Shown here: piece by piece, positions 27,662 through 35,683 of the stretch
Layout: every line of letters begins with the position of its first letter
How positions within the stretch are numbered: the stretch's first letter is position 1
Assembly: GCA_945917985.1 (NCBI GenBank)
Contig: CAMEIH010000007.1
Span: 1 to 64,000, forward strand
DNA length: 64,000 nucleotides
Direction of reading: 5' to 3'
Source: an uncultured Clostridium sp.
Lineage (GTDB): Bacteria; Bacillota; Clostridia; Lachnospirales; Lachnospiraceae
Position numbers and translations under genes: made by a program
The notes under the pieces: generated by a model
The model's input: the letters and a program-made list of their open reading frames with translations, nothing else
Databases searched by the model: none
Told to the model about the DNA's origin: nothing

Positions 27662-27677
27662 TTGAATAATAATTCAA
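27662..27677. promoter_or_regulatory. Palindrome, possible TetR operator
   Basis: TTGAATAATAATTCAA is an inverted repeat (6-base arms, 4-base centre), 66 bases before the preferred TetR-family start. Autoregulation through such a site is common in the family; here it is inference. Confidence 0.35.
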
Positions 27678-27742
27678 TGAATAATAGTTCGATTGTTGCA
27701 GCCTATATAAAAGAAAATATACGAAAGGAAGCGAAACGGAAA

Positions 27743-28324
27743 ATGGGAGTCAGACAGGAGCAGAAGGAACAACGCAGACAGGAGATTTTGTATGCAGCCC
27801 TTGATCTTTTCGTGACAAAGGGGTATGCGGCTACGAAAATTTCCGATATTGCACAGCGCGTTTCCATGAGCGTGGGACTTATGTTCCACTATTTTGAATC
27901 AAAGGAAAAGCTGTATGAGGAACTGGTAAGAATGGGACTTGCAGGAACTGCTTATCCCGCGGCCCAGAATTGCGAAAGGGCAATCGATTTTTTTGCACAG
28001 TTTACGGAAGCATTGTTTACTGCCATGAAGGAGCAGCCCTATATTGCCAAAATGTTTGTTCTCATGGCAAATGCCCAGAGAAGTGAAGGTACGCCGGAGT
28101 ATATAAGGGAGATTGCACTGAAAGTAAATACCATAGAGCAGTTTGTACCGATTATCGAGATGGGGCAGAAGGAAGGAAGTATCAGAGAGGGAAATCCCCT
28201 GGCACTTTCCAATGCCTTCTGGTGCAGTATTCAGGGCATCGCGGAGCAGTATGCAGCCCATCCGGAAACAGAACTGCCGGAGAGTGCATGGATCGTTGAC
28301 ATTGTAAGGAGGAAAAATGAATGA
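27743..28324 (+). CDS. TetR/AcrR family transcriptional regulator
   Basis: About 193 residues from ATG 27743. The helix-turn-helix is complete: ILYAALDLFVTKGYAATKISDIAQRVSMSVGLMFHYFESKEKLYEEL (split here as ILYAALDLFVTKGY, ISDIAQRVSMSVG and FHYFESKEKLYEEL). The C-terminal ligand domain is unremarkable. The upstream frame to TTG 27662 would run through the palindrome and encodes a polar leader, so it is disfavoured. The stop overlaps the start of the oxidoreductase gene (ATGA), so the two form an operon and the regulator probably controls it. Confidence 0.88.
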   Translation: MGVRQEQKEQRRQEILYAALDLFVTKGYAATKISDIAQRVSMSVGLMFHYFESKEKLYEELVRMGLAGTAYPAAQNCERAIDFFAQFTEALFTAMKEQPYIAKMFVLMANAQRSEGTPEYIREIALKVNTIEQFVPIIEMGQKEGSIREGNPLALSNAFWCSIQGIAEQYAAHPETELPESAWIVDIVRRKNE

Positions 28325-29793
28325 AAAAGGTTGTGATCATAGGGGCCGGTATCTCCGGTCTCACCGCCGGAATTTATTTGCAGAAAGCCGGAATTCAGAC
28401 TGAAATTTATGAGAAAAATCAGGTTCCGGGAGGACAGTGTACCGGTTGGAAAAGAGAGGGATACTTTATCGATAACTGCATCCACTGGCTGACAGGGACA
28501 AGAGAGGGAAGCGGCCTTAATGAACTCTGGAAGGAAGTTAGGGCTTTGGGACAGGAGGTAGAACTGTACCATAAAGAAAAATTTTACACCTCAGAGCTTG
28601 ACGGGGAGACTCTTACCTTGTGGAGAGATAAGGAGCGGACAAGACAGGAATTGCTTGCACTGTCCCCGGAGGATCAGGATGAGATCAATAAGCTGATGGA
28701 TGCGGTTTTGCTTGCTGAGAGTATGACCGTGCCGGTGGAGAAGCCCTTCGACATGATGAATCCCATGGAATTTATGAAGCTTGGCATGTCCATGGCGGAT
28801 ATGGGTAAGGTCATGAAACAGTATGGAAAAATGGATATCACGGAATTGGCAGAACGTTTTCATCATCCGCTCATCAGACAGGCACTTATCGATTATATGC
28901 CGCCGGGGTATCAGGCATACGCCTTTGTGGTTTCTTATGCTACGGTGACGGGTGGAAACGGTGATATTCCGCGAGGCGGTTCGCTTAAGATGGTACTGCG
29001 GATGGTAAAAAGATATGAAGAACTCGGAGGAAGGCTCCACACAGGAACAGAGGCAGAAAAGGTGCTGGTAAACGGAAAAAGAGCAGAAGGAATCCGGCTT
29101 GTAAACGGAGATACGGTGGAAGCCGACTATGTGATCTGTGCAGGTGATGTGAGTCATACCTTTGGAAGACTTCTTGATGAAGCATATATGCCAAAGCAGT
29201 TCCGCAAGCTTTATCAGGAACGGGAACTGTATCCCGTGATCAGTGGTTTCCATGTGGCATTCGGCATTGAAGGCAGTCTCCCGGATGCAAAAGAAACGAA
29301 CGTGTTCTCTTGCCGTCCCGTTACCATCGGTACAAGTGTTGCAAGGAGGATGAGCATTAACAATTACTCTTATGAGCCTGACTTTGCGCCGGAGGGACAT
29401 ACGGTTCTGCAGAGTAATTTTGTCCAGACAGAGGAAGATTATGCGTATTGGATGAGGCTGCATGAGGATAAGGAAGCGTATGAGAGCAAAAAAAGAGAGC
29501 TCTCGGAAGAAATTTTGCAAAGGCTTCTTGACAGGTATCCCGATCTGGCAGGAAAGGTAAAGATCCTGGATGTGTGGACGCCTGCCACCTATTATCGTTA
29601 CTGCTATGCCTATCACGGTGCCTATATGGGATTTATTGAGACAAAAAAGGCAAAGAACCACAACATACCGGGAAAAGTAAAAGGACTTTCCAATGTGATG
29701 CTTGCGAGTCAGTGGCTGATGGGTGCAGGCGGACTTCCCACAGCAGCGGCTATGGGGAAATTTGCCTCACAGAGAATACTGTCATTGCGGTAA
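28321..29793 (+). CDS. FAD-dependent oxidoreductase, phytoene desaturase/CrtI-like
   Basis: 490 residues. The N-terminal dinucleotide-binding motif IIGAGISGLTAGIYLQKAG and GGQCTGWKREGYFIDN are those of the amine oxidase/carotenoid desaturase superfamily. A C-terminal FAD segment is GAGGLPTAAAMGKFA. The substrate is unknown. No carotenoid or other pathway genes flank it; clostridial homologues of this type are common and mostly uncharacterised. AAGGAGG lies just upstream of its ATG, within the TetR end. Confidence 0.82.
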   Translation: MKKVVIIGAGISGLTAGIYLQKAGIQTEIYEKNQVPGGQCTGWKREGYFIDNCIHWLTGTREGSGLNELWKEVRALGQEVELYHKEKFYTSELDGETLTLWRDKERTRQELLALSPEDQDEINKLMDAVLLAESMTVPVEKPFDMMNPMEFMKLGMSMADMGKVMKQYGKMDITELAERFHHPLIRQALIDYMPPGYQAYAFVVSYATVTGGNGDIPRGGSLKMVLRMVKRYEELGGRLHTGTEAEKVLVNGKRAEGIRLVNGDTVEADYVICAGDVSHTFGRLLDEAYMPKQFRKLYQERELYPVISGFHVAFGIEGSLPDAKETNVFSCRPVTIGTSVARRMSINNYSYEPDFAPEGHTVLQSNFVQTEEDYAYWMRLHEDKEAYESKKRELSEEILQRLLDRYPDLAGKVKILDVWTPATYYRYCYAYHGAYMGFIETKKAKNHNIPGKVKGLSNVMLASQWLMGAGGLPTAAAMGKFASQRILSLR

Positions 29794-29888
29794 ATAGTTT
29801 CAGAATTACGTTGCTATAGTGATAGTAGTCAAAGGGCGTGTGTAATATAATCAAACCATCAGGTGGAATGCTGTAGGAAGGAGAGGGA

Positions 29889-30806
29889 ATGAGTGAGAAA
29901 AAAGCAAACTATCATTATCCGAAATATTCGGATATACCGGATATAAAAGAGGACGGCTCAGAAAATATCCGTTATGATAATCCTGATTTTCCGCTTTTTT
30001 GCAGACGCAATTTCTTTCCGGGAAAGATTATTTTTACGGGAATGACGATGCACTGGCACAGCGATGTGGAATTCGTATACATAAAAAAGGGGAGTACCTT
30101 CTATCAGTTTGCTGATCGTATTATTAAACTGAAAGAGGGAGAAGGAATCTTTATAAATGCAAGGCAGTTACATATGATCACAGCGGGAGATGAGGACTGT
30201 GAGCTTGACTGCGTTATTTTCCAGCCGATGATGCTCTGCTCCTCGAAGCATATAGAAAAAAAGTTTGTCTATCCCATAATTGCCAATCCATCTGTTCCGT
30301 ATGTGATACTGCATGAAAGTGTGACCTGGGAAAGGGAGGTGCTTACCAGGCTTACTAATCTTTATGAACTTTCATGTCAAAGGGATTGCGAACTCGAAAT
30401 GATGGCGGTTGTCTGTGATATCTGGAAGCTTTTGTATGACAATCTTCCAAGAAATGTATCAAAGAATAAGCAATATGATGGCGGCCTTGAGATTATGAAG
30501 AGGATGATTCTCTATATTCAGGAGCATTACAAGGAGAGAATCAACCTTGGTCAGCTCTGCAGAGAGGGAGGAGTAAGCAGAACAGCATGTACAAAGCTCT
30601 TTCAAAAATATGTAAATGTGACTCCCATCGATTATGTAAGACATTACCGCATCGCAAAGAGCATAGAGCTTTTGCAGGGCACCGACAAGACAATAACTGA
30701 GATTGCCTATGAAACAGGCTTCTCGGGGACAAGTTTTTATGCAAAAACGTTTAAAAAAATTACGGGGATAACACCAAGGCAGCTGAGAAAAGGAGGAAAA
30801 ATATGA
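29889..30806 (+). CDS. AraC family transcriptional regulator with cupin sensor
   Basis: 305 residues: an N-terminal cupin-type effector domain (about 45-130; MHWHSDVEFVYIKKG) and a C-terminal double helix-turn-helix (INLGQLCREGGVSRTACTKLF and TITEIAYETGFSGTSFYAKTF, ITGITPRQLR). Probable sensor of a small carbohydrate or related compound. A TATAAT at 29846-29851 could be its -10, but the -35 is poor. Overlaps the next gene by four bases. Confidence 0.9.
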   Translation: MSEKKANYHYPKYSDIPDIKEDGSENIRYDNPDFPLFCRRNFFPGKIIFTGMTMHWHSDVEFVYIKKGSTFYQFADRIIKLKEGEGIFINARQLHMITAGDEDCELDCVIFQPMMLCSSKHIEKKFVYPIIANPSVPYVILHESVTWEREVLTRLTNLYELSCQRDCELEMMAVVCDIWKLLYDNLPRNVSKNKQYDGGLEIMKRMILYIQEHYKERINLGQLCREGGVSRTACTKLFQKYVNVTPIDYVRHYRIAKSIELLQGTDKTITEIAYETGFSGTSFYAKTFKKITGITPRQLRKGGKI

Positions 30807-31240
30807 TCATAAGAGAATTGAAGGAAACAGATATTCCGGCATGTGCCGATATTCTCTGCAGTGTTTATAACAATGAGTTGTGGATGTGCAGATGGACAAA
30901 GGAAGTAGCTGAGAGTTATCTGCAGGATTTTTTCGGGCACAGTAAGTTTGTGGGATATGTGGCACAGGAGGATTCTGCCATTATTGCCGGTCTGTTTGCC
31001 CACGAAAAGATATGGTGGAACAACAGTGAGGTGTTTATTGAGGAGATGTTCGTGATTCCGGAAAGACAGGGCTGCGGGATCGGAACAGCGCTTCTTAAGG
31101 AAGTAGAAAAATATATAGAGGAAAAGCATCTTGCAGGGATCACTCTGTCCACAAACAAATATGCTCCGGCGCCAAAGTTCTATGAGAAAAACGGATTTGT
31201 GAATTGTGAGCATGTCATGTTTATGGCAAAAGAGTTGTAG
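30803..31240 (+). CDS. GNAT family N-acetyltransferase
   Basis: 145 residues. The acetyl-CoA motif is EMFVIPERQGCGIGTALLKEVEKY (here QGCGIGTAL is the Q/R-x-x-G-x-G/A core). C-terminal FYEKNGF is typical of the fold. ATGA overlap with the AraC gene and AAGGAGG in front of the start imply cotranscription. The substrate cannot be told from sequence. Confidence 0.88.
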   Translation: MIIRELKETDIPACADILCSVYNNELWMCRWTKEVAESYLQDFFGHSKFVGYVAQEDSAIIAGLFAHEKIWWNNSEVFIEEMFVIPERQGCGIGTALLKEVEKYIEEKHLAGITLSTNKYAPAPKFYEKNGFVNCEHVMFMAKEL

Positions 31241-31274
31241 TGTGATATGAAATCAGACAAAACGTGAACTGCGG

Positions 31275-32018
31275 TCATTTGCAGGACAGCTTTCTGATTG
31301 CACTTATAACGCCGAACAGAAGCAGGATAGGGAGACATACAGACGATACAAGTGCTGCATATTCCGCAAATTTACCGTCACCCTTTGTATAGGCATGGTT
31401 GAGAAAAGGGATTCCGAGCACGATTACAAAATACCAGAAAGCAGGAACAAGATAATGCAGGTTTCTGCTTTTTTTCTGTCTGCCGGAAGATTTCACAAAA
31501 TAGGCATCTGTCAGATGATAAATTATGAGAAGAGATGCAAAGTACGTCGCAGTGCCGATGGCGGTGTGCAGAGCATTTTGTGTAAGGTAGCGGCTAAAAC
31601 CTGTCTGCCCCAGAAAAAGAGGAATATAAATGGACAGGATGATCCTCAGTACGTTCACGAAAACGGTCAGCACATAGGAGACAGGAAAGCTTAAGGATGT
31701 CCAGAGGAAGCCGCGTTCCGTGCGGTGTGCAAAGGAAAAAATAAGCATGGTGATGAGAATGATAAGGAACCGGACACCGCTGCAGGATGGCGCAATCACA
31801 TATTTCAGACTGTGGTTTACATAGCCCATGCCAGGCTCATGGGAAAAGGGAATACCGGTCATAAGTGTCACAAGCCGCGCTGTGGGGCCAAGAATCCATT
31901 GCAAAGCTTCACAGGAAGCCTCCGCATAAAAAAGTTTCAGAAAGAGGAGAGTGAGAATCCCCATAAGATAATAGATACTATTTTTTTGAACGATTTCTTT
32001 CAGCTTATATAAATTCAT
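31275..32018 (-). CDS. Exosortase-family membrane cysteine protease/transpeptidase
   Basis: About 247 residues with some seven to eight membrane helices. It has the exosortase catalytic layout in the right order and topology: Cys79 in APSCSGVRFL, Arg125 in NVLRIILSIYIP, His151 in QNALHTAIG. Exosortases cut proteins carrying a C-terminal motif-helix-basic tail and are mostly known from Gram-negatives and cyanobacteria, with some Firmicute classes. It follows the VIT-VWA gene by 48 bases on the same strand. ATG 32018 has an AGAGG site six bases upstream; GTG 32021 is adjacent. I do not know the exact subclass. Confidence 0.82.
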   Translation of the reverse strand: MNLYKLKEIVQKNSIYYLMGILTLLFLKLFYAEASCEALQWILGPTARLVTLMTGIPFSHEPGMGYVNHSLKYVIAPSCSGVRFLIILITMLIFSFAHRTERGFLWTSLSFPVSYVLTVFVNVLRIILSIYIPLFLGQTGFSRYLTQNALHTAIGTATYFASLLIIYHLTDAYFVKSSGRQKKSRNLHYLVPAFWYFVIVLGIPFLNHAYTKGDGKFAEYAALVSSVCLPILLLFGVISAIRKLSCK

Positions 32019-32066
32019 CACAAACCTCTTTCTTTTTATGCTTAGATAACAAAATCAAAACAACTG

Positions 32067-34088
32067 TCAGGCAATTTTACTGCGGCGTTTTCGGTGACGC
32101 AGCCCGCCGATCAGCATGATACCGATGAGAGCAACCACGAGAATCATGTCTGCCGGTTCCGAATAAGCACGATAACCACCGCCTACGGAAAGATTGGATA
32201 CCTGAAGGGGCAGAGGAAGAGCCTGGTCCACATCAGTGCTATTTCCTTCCGGGTTGCGAATCTCCTCCACCACTGCGATAAAGGAGGTGTAGGGTGTCAT
32301 GATGCTGTAGGTAATCCCGATCTGCGTTACTTCTTCCTTTACGGAGGGATCATCCTTGCTGTAGCCGTAATCCATCAGCCGTTCAAGCCGCATTCTCGCC
32401 CATAGATAGCGGATGGCATCCCCTTTTTCATAGGTTGTGACATCCTCCACCTTAATTTCCTGCGCATAATCGTCCTTTCCCTTTTTCCCGGTTATGGTGA
32501 TGGTTCCTTTGGGTTCCCCTTTCCATTTCCCGAAAAGTACAATGGGTTTTTGGGCAAACAAAGTGGAGGGAACGGAGGGCTCCACATCATACACTTCAAA
32601 GCCGTCATAGGCAACCTGAATATCTGTGAGAAGGGGAGACTGAATATAGGTGCGGAAACGGTCTGCGGTAGCGGCTGCATCCTCAGCATCTGTGACAATA
32701 AAGGATTCTCCGAGACCGGCTGTTGCGATTCCTTTGATCAGGTATTCATTTACCGCGTTGCCGATGCCGAAGGAGAAGAAGCTTGCCTTGTCCATGTTAT
32801 CATTGATGATATCAAAGGCATTCTGCTCGCCGGAGACATAACCGTCTGTGATCACCACAATGCTTCTGGCAATATTATGCTTGGAGGGAATGGCAACAGC
32901 ATCCTCCAGGGCAGGGGAGAGGGAGGTTCCGCCGTAGCCCTCCTGTTTGTCGATAAGATTCAATGCTTTCTTTATGTTTTCCTCTGTGGCAGGCACGGAT
33001 TTTTTCGACATCTGAACCGAGGAACCGGAAAAGAGAATCAGGTTAAAGGAATCCTCTTCCCGGAGATTGGAAACAAGATCCCGGATCAGAATCTTGGCGG
33101 TATCAAGAGGGTAGCCGTTCATGGAGCCGGATACATCCAGAACAAAAATGTACTCCCGTCTGGTGATCTCCTCCGGCTCGAAGCGTTCCGGCGGCTGTAC
33201 TGTCAGCATAAAGTAATTTTCATCGCTTCCTTCGCTGAGCATAAGACCGCTCCGGATATCCTCTCCGTTCAGCTTGTATTTTAAGATGAAATCACGGTTC
33301 CCGGCATAATCTTCAGGATTAGCGAGAGTAACCTGTGCGGAGGATTCTCCGCTTTTTACGATATTGATTTCATGAGACTTGCAGCCTAGGTCCGTGATCG
33401 GCACACCGGTGGAGAGATTGACGGTTATGTTATATGTATTATTTGGGGTTTTGCCATCAGGCAGATAAGGAGTTCCCACGAAATGATTGTGGTCGTCGGA
33501 AGCATCCTCGGAAGCACTCATATAGCGCGGTCCCACTACTGTGGGGAAAACAAATTCATAAGTGCCTTCACAGGGCGTGATCAGTTGGGTATAGTGGAGT
33601 TCAATCTTTGCAGTGTCGCCCGGCATGATATTGGCAACATCCATAGTAAACACATTGGGACGCTGTTCTTCCAGAAGAGAGGCGCTTTTTCCCTCACTTT
33701 TGGCCTGTTCGAATTCCTGCTTTGCTTCTTCCCGCTCCTTGATCCTGGCGGTGACCATGTGATTGCCGATCTGCATGGTCATGCCGTGGACAGTGACATC
33801 GGAAGATGCAGGGAAAACATATCTGGCATTGATGGGATTTTCTCCTTCATTTGCATAGGTCTGGTTCACAAAGATCTCCGCAATCATGCCGTTAATATTT
33901 ACCGTTACATCCGTCCCCTTTAACGGAAAGCGATCCACGGAGGAATCACTGCTCTCCACAATAAAGTAGGGTGCTGATATGCTGTCTTCATCCTCGGACG
34001 TTTCCTCCTTGGCGCATACCACAGGAGCGGATGAGACAAAAACAAGTAATGCAAGAAGCATACACAGACATTTCCTTTTCTTTTTCAT
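32067..34088 (-). CDS. Secreted VIT and VWA domain protein with C-terminal sorting-type tail
   Basis: 673 residues. Signal peptide (LLALLVFVSSAPVVCA), VIT domain (about 40-185; INARYVFPASSDVTVHGM), then a von Willebrand A domain with a complete MIDAS start Asp318-Val-Ser-Gly-Ser322 and later FITDG-type VVITDGYVSG. The end is Ser-Glu-Pro-Ala-Asp (643-647), a 16-residue hydrophobic helix and RHRKRRSKIA. That layout (short motif, helix, basic tail) is that of exosortase substrates, and the exosortase gene is next door. VIT-protein/exosortase pairs are known in Bacteroidetes (XrtN systems). Likely surface protein; ligand unknown. Confidence 0.88.
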   Translation of the reverse strand: MKKKRKCLCMLLALLVFVSSAPVVCAKEETSEDEDSISAPYFIVESSDSSVDRFPLKGTDVTVNINGMIAEIFVNQTYANEGENPINARYVFPASSDVTVHGMTMQIGNHMVTARIKEREEAKQEFEQAKSEGKSASLLEEQRPNVFTMDVANIMPGDTAKIELHYTQLITPCEGTYEFVFPTVVGPRYMSASEDASDDHNHFVGTPYLPDGKTPNNTYNITVNLSTGVPITDLGCKSHEINIVKSGESSAQVTLANPEDYAGNRDFILKYKLNGEDIRSGLMLSEGSDENYFMLTVQPPERFEPEEITRREYIFVLDVSGSMNGYPLDTAKILIRDLVSNLREEDSFNLILFSGSSVQMSKKSVPATEENIKKALNLIDKQEGYGGTSLSPALEDAVAIPSKHNIARSIVVITDGYVSGEQNAFDIINDNMDKASFFSFGIGNAVNEYLIKGIATAGLGESFIVTDAEDAAATADRFRTYIQSPLLTDIQVAYDGFEVYDVEPSVPSTLFAQKPIVLFGKWKGEPKGTITITGKKGKDDYAQEIKVEDVTTYEKGDAIRYLWARMRLERLMDYGYSKDDPSVKEEVTQIGITYSIMTPYTSFIAVVEEIRNPEGNSTDVDQALPLPLQVSNLSVGGGYRAYSEPADMILVVALIGIMLIGGLRHRKRRSKIA

Positions 34089-34139
34089 ATTCGTTTACCT
34101 CGTTTGCTTTTTTGAAGTTTTACTTCCTGACATTAAAAT

Positions 34140-34168
34140 ACAATACCCATGCATCAAAGTAGCATCAA
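34140..34168 (-). promoter_or_regulatory. Candidate promoter of the VIT-VWA/exosortase operon
   Basis: Reading the minus strand: TTGATG (34168-34163), 17 bases, TATTGT (34145-34140). Each hexamer matches consensus at four of six positions. The -35 lies within the first two units of the direct-repeat array at 34151-34211. Confidence 0.5.
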
Positions 34169-34211
34169 AGTTGTAACCATTTTGCATCATTTTTGCATCA
34201 AAGTTGCATCA
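34151..34211. repeat. Array of six 11-bp-spaced GCATCA units (response-regulator-type box)
   Basis: GCATCA occurs at 34151, 34162, 34184, 34195 and 34206, with a degenerate unit GTAACC at 34173. All six are in exact 11-base register, i.e. on one face of the helix. Direct repeats with 11-base period are the pattern of PhoB/PhoP/OmpR-family sites. The array lies between two divergent promoters and ends four bases before the plus-strand -35. No response regulator gene is in the window. Confidence 0.7.
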
Positions 34212-34215
34212 TAAA

Positions 34216-34244
34216 TTGACAGGTGAAAGGATAGCGGATAAACT
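34216..34244 (+). promoter_or_regulatory. Promoter of the MFS-led four-gene operon
   Basis: TTGACA (34216-34221), 17 bases, TAAACT (34239-34244). Predicted start near 34251, 37 bases before the preferred ATG at 34288. The repeat array abuts the -35 on its upstream side, a position suited to activation. Confidence 0.7.
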
Positions 34245-34287
34245 GAATATGGTACAAAAAAGCAACCCAGGTGAGAGGAACAGACAG

Positions 34288-35352
34288 ATGAACGGGCAAA
34301 GAGCAGTAACGGTAATTTACGGAATACTTCATTTCTTTGTAGATTTCTGTTGTGCTTTTTTTCTCCTTGGTATGCTGTCAGAAAGTGAAAATTTATATCT
34401 TTATTTTTTGATATACAATTTCTGTGCTTTTGCTTTACAGATGCCTTTCGGACTTCTGGCAGACAGATGGAAAAGGAACAACCTTGTTGCCGCATCAGGC
34501 TGTCTTCTGACCGCGATGATTCCGCTTATCTATGGAGTGACCGGAATGCGGCACGGCTTTGGTGCTGAGATGAGCGCTGTTGTTCTCACAGGACTTGGCA
34601 ACTGCCTGTTTCATGTTGGCGGTGGCATTGAAATATTGGAAAAAGGCAGGGATAAACTGACGCCGCTCGGTATTTTTGTGTCTCCCGGAGCCATAGGAAT
34701 CTTCCTTGGCAGTTTGCTGGGAAAAGCGGATGTGGTGCCGTATGCATTTCCTTATCTTATTTTATTGGTTGGCACGGGCTTGCTGCTGTATCGGTCAAAA
34801 GAGATGTATGGCGGCGTTCCCGACGGGAATAAGTCATCGGTGACGGAAGTTGTGACCTTTCCTGGAAAATCATGCCTGATTGCGCTGTTTTGCTTCTTTT
34901 TTGTGGTGATCTTGAGATCCCATCTTGGCATGGTATACAGCTTTCCATGGAAAAAAGAGATTTCGGGCGGGATCCTTGGGCTTATGGGAGTAGTGTTTGG
35001 CAAGGCTGCGGGAGGTGTTCTGGCTGACAAATTCGGAGTGCAAAAGACAATACTGTTTTCCATGGTTTTCGCCATGCTTTGTTTTTGCTTTTCCGGTCAT
35101 ATGATTTTCGGTGTGCTGGGACTTTTCTTTTTTAATATGACCATGCCCATCACCCTTTATCTGGCAGCAGATATTCTTGAAAGAAACAGAGGGTTTGCGT
35201 TCGGGATTCTGACATTTGCCATTTTTATTGGATACCTTCCGGCTTATTTTGGCTATTGTACCTGCACACCGGCGCTTTTTGCGGGGATTGGTTTTTGTTC
35301 CCTGATTTTACTGGAAGCAGGTTATGGATTAATGAGGAAAAAACATGAATGA
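34288..35352 (+). CDS. MFS-type membrane transporter
   Basis: About 354 residues, almost entirely hydrophobic, with roughly ten or more helices (e.g. VIYGILHFFVDFCCAFFLLGML, then ALQMPFGLLADRWKRNN). The loop GLLADRWKR after the second or third helix is the MFS cytoplasmic motif A. Substrate unknown; I cannot place the subfamily. Start ATG 34288 has GAGAGGA eight bases upstream; the longer frame from 34204 begins inside the repeat array. The stop overlaps the next gene by eight bases. Confidence 0.8.
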   Translation: MNGQRAVTVIYGILHFFVDFCCAFFLLGMLSESENLYLYFLIYNFCAFALQMPFGLLADRWKRNNLVAASGCLLTAMIPLIYGVTGMRHGFGAEMSAVVLTGLGNCLFHVGGGIEILEKGRDKLTPLGIFVSPGAIGIFLGSLLGKADVVPYAFPYLILLVGTGLLLYRSKEMYGGVPDGNKSSVTEVVTFPGKSCLIALFCFFFVVILRSHLGMVYSFPWKKEISGGILGLMGVVFGKAAGGVLADKFGVQKTILFSMVFAMLCFCFSGHMIFGVLGLFFFNMTMPITLYLAADILERNRGFAFGILTFAIFIGYLPAYFGYCTCTPALFAGIGFCSLILLEAGYGLMRKKHE

Positions 35353-35659
35353 ACTGTTTCTTAAGCTTGTCATCTCTCTGCTTTTGACTCTGGTTACGGA
35401 ATTTCCGATGGCATTTCTCTTTCAGGCAAGGGGAAAAGATCTGCTTTTGGTTTTCCTTGTCAATATTCTCACCAATCCTGCGGTCGTGCTGGTCTCCACA
35501 CTGACAGGTGACAGAATTTTTGTGCAGATAATACTGGAAGTGATAGCGGTTTTGGCAGAAGGCTTTTATTACAACAAATACAGTATCTATATGAGGAAAG
35601 GATTCTTATGCTCTTTCTGTTGCAATCTGGTGTCTTATGGAGTCGGATTGCTGCTTTGA
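35345..35659 (+). CDS. Small integral membrane protein of unknown function
   Basis: 104 residues with about three to four hydrophobic helices (LKLVISLLLTLVTEFPMAFLF, LLLVFLVNILTNPAVVLVSTL, IILEVIAVLAEGFYY, FCCNLVSYGVGLLL). I do not recognise the family. It starts inside the end of the MFS gene and has GAGGAAAAAAC before it, so it is translationally coupled. Its position suggests a partner of the transporter or of the anchored protein that follows. Confidence 0.72.
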   Translation: MNELFLKLVISLLLTLVTEFPMAFLFQARGKDLLLVFLVNILTNPAVVLVSTLTGDRIFVQIILEVIAVLAEGFYYNKYSIYMRKGFLCSFCCNLVSYGVGLLL

Positions 35660-35683
35660 CTATAAGAAACGGAGGAAAAGAAA

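Noticed and set aside
28591-29661. Minus-strand open frame of 356 codons opposite the FAD-oxidoreductase
   Set aside because: The sense strand encodes a complete flavoprotein with both FAD motifs; the antisense translation is His/Cys/Phe rich and featureless.
32550-33284. Long plus-strand open frame (244 codons) inside the VIT-VWA gene
   Set aside because: Antisense to a gene with clear signal peptide, VIT, MIDAS and tail; no ribosome site and no recognisable motif in the translation.
34151-34211. Simple microsatellite slippage as explanation of the GCATCA repeats
   Set aside because: Bases between the units differ and one unit is degenerate while the 11-base register is kept, which points to selected protein-binding positions rather than slippage.
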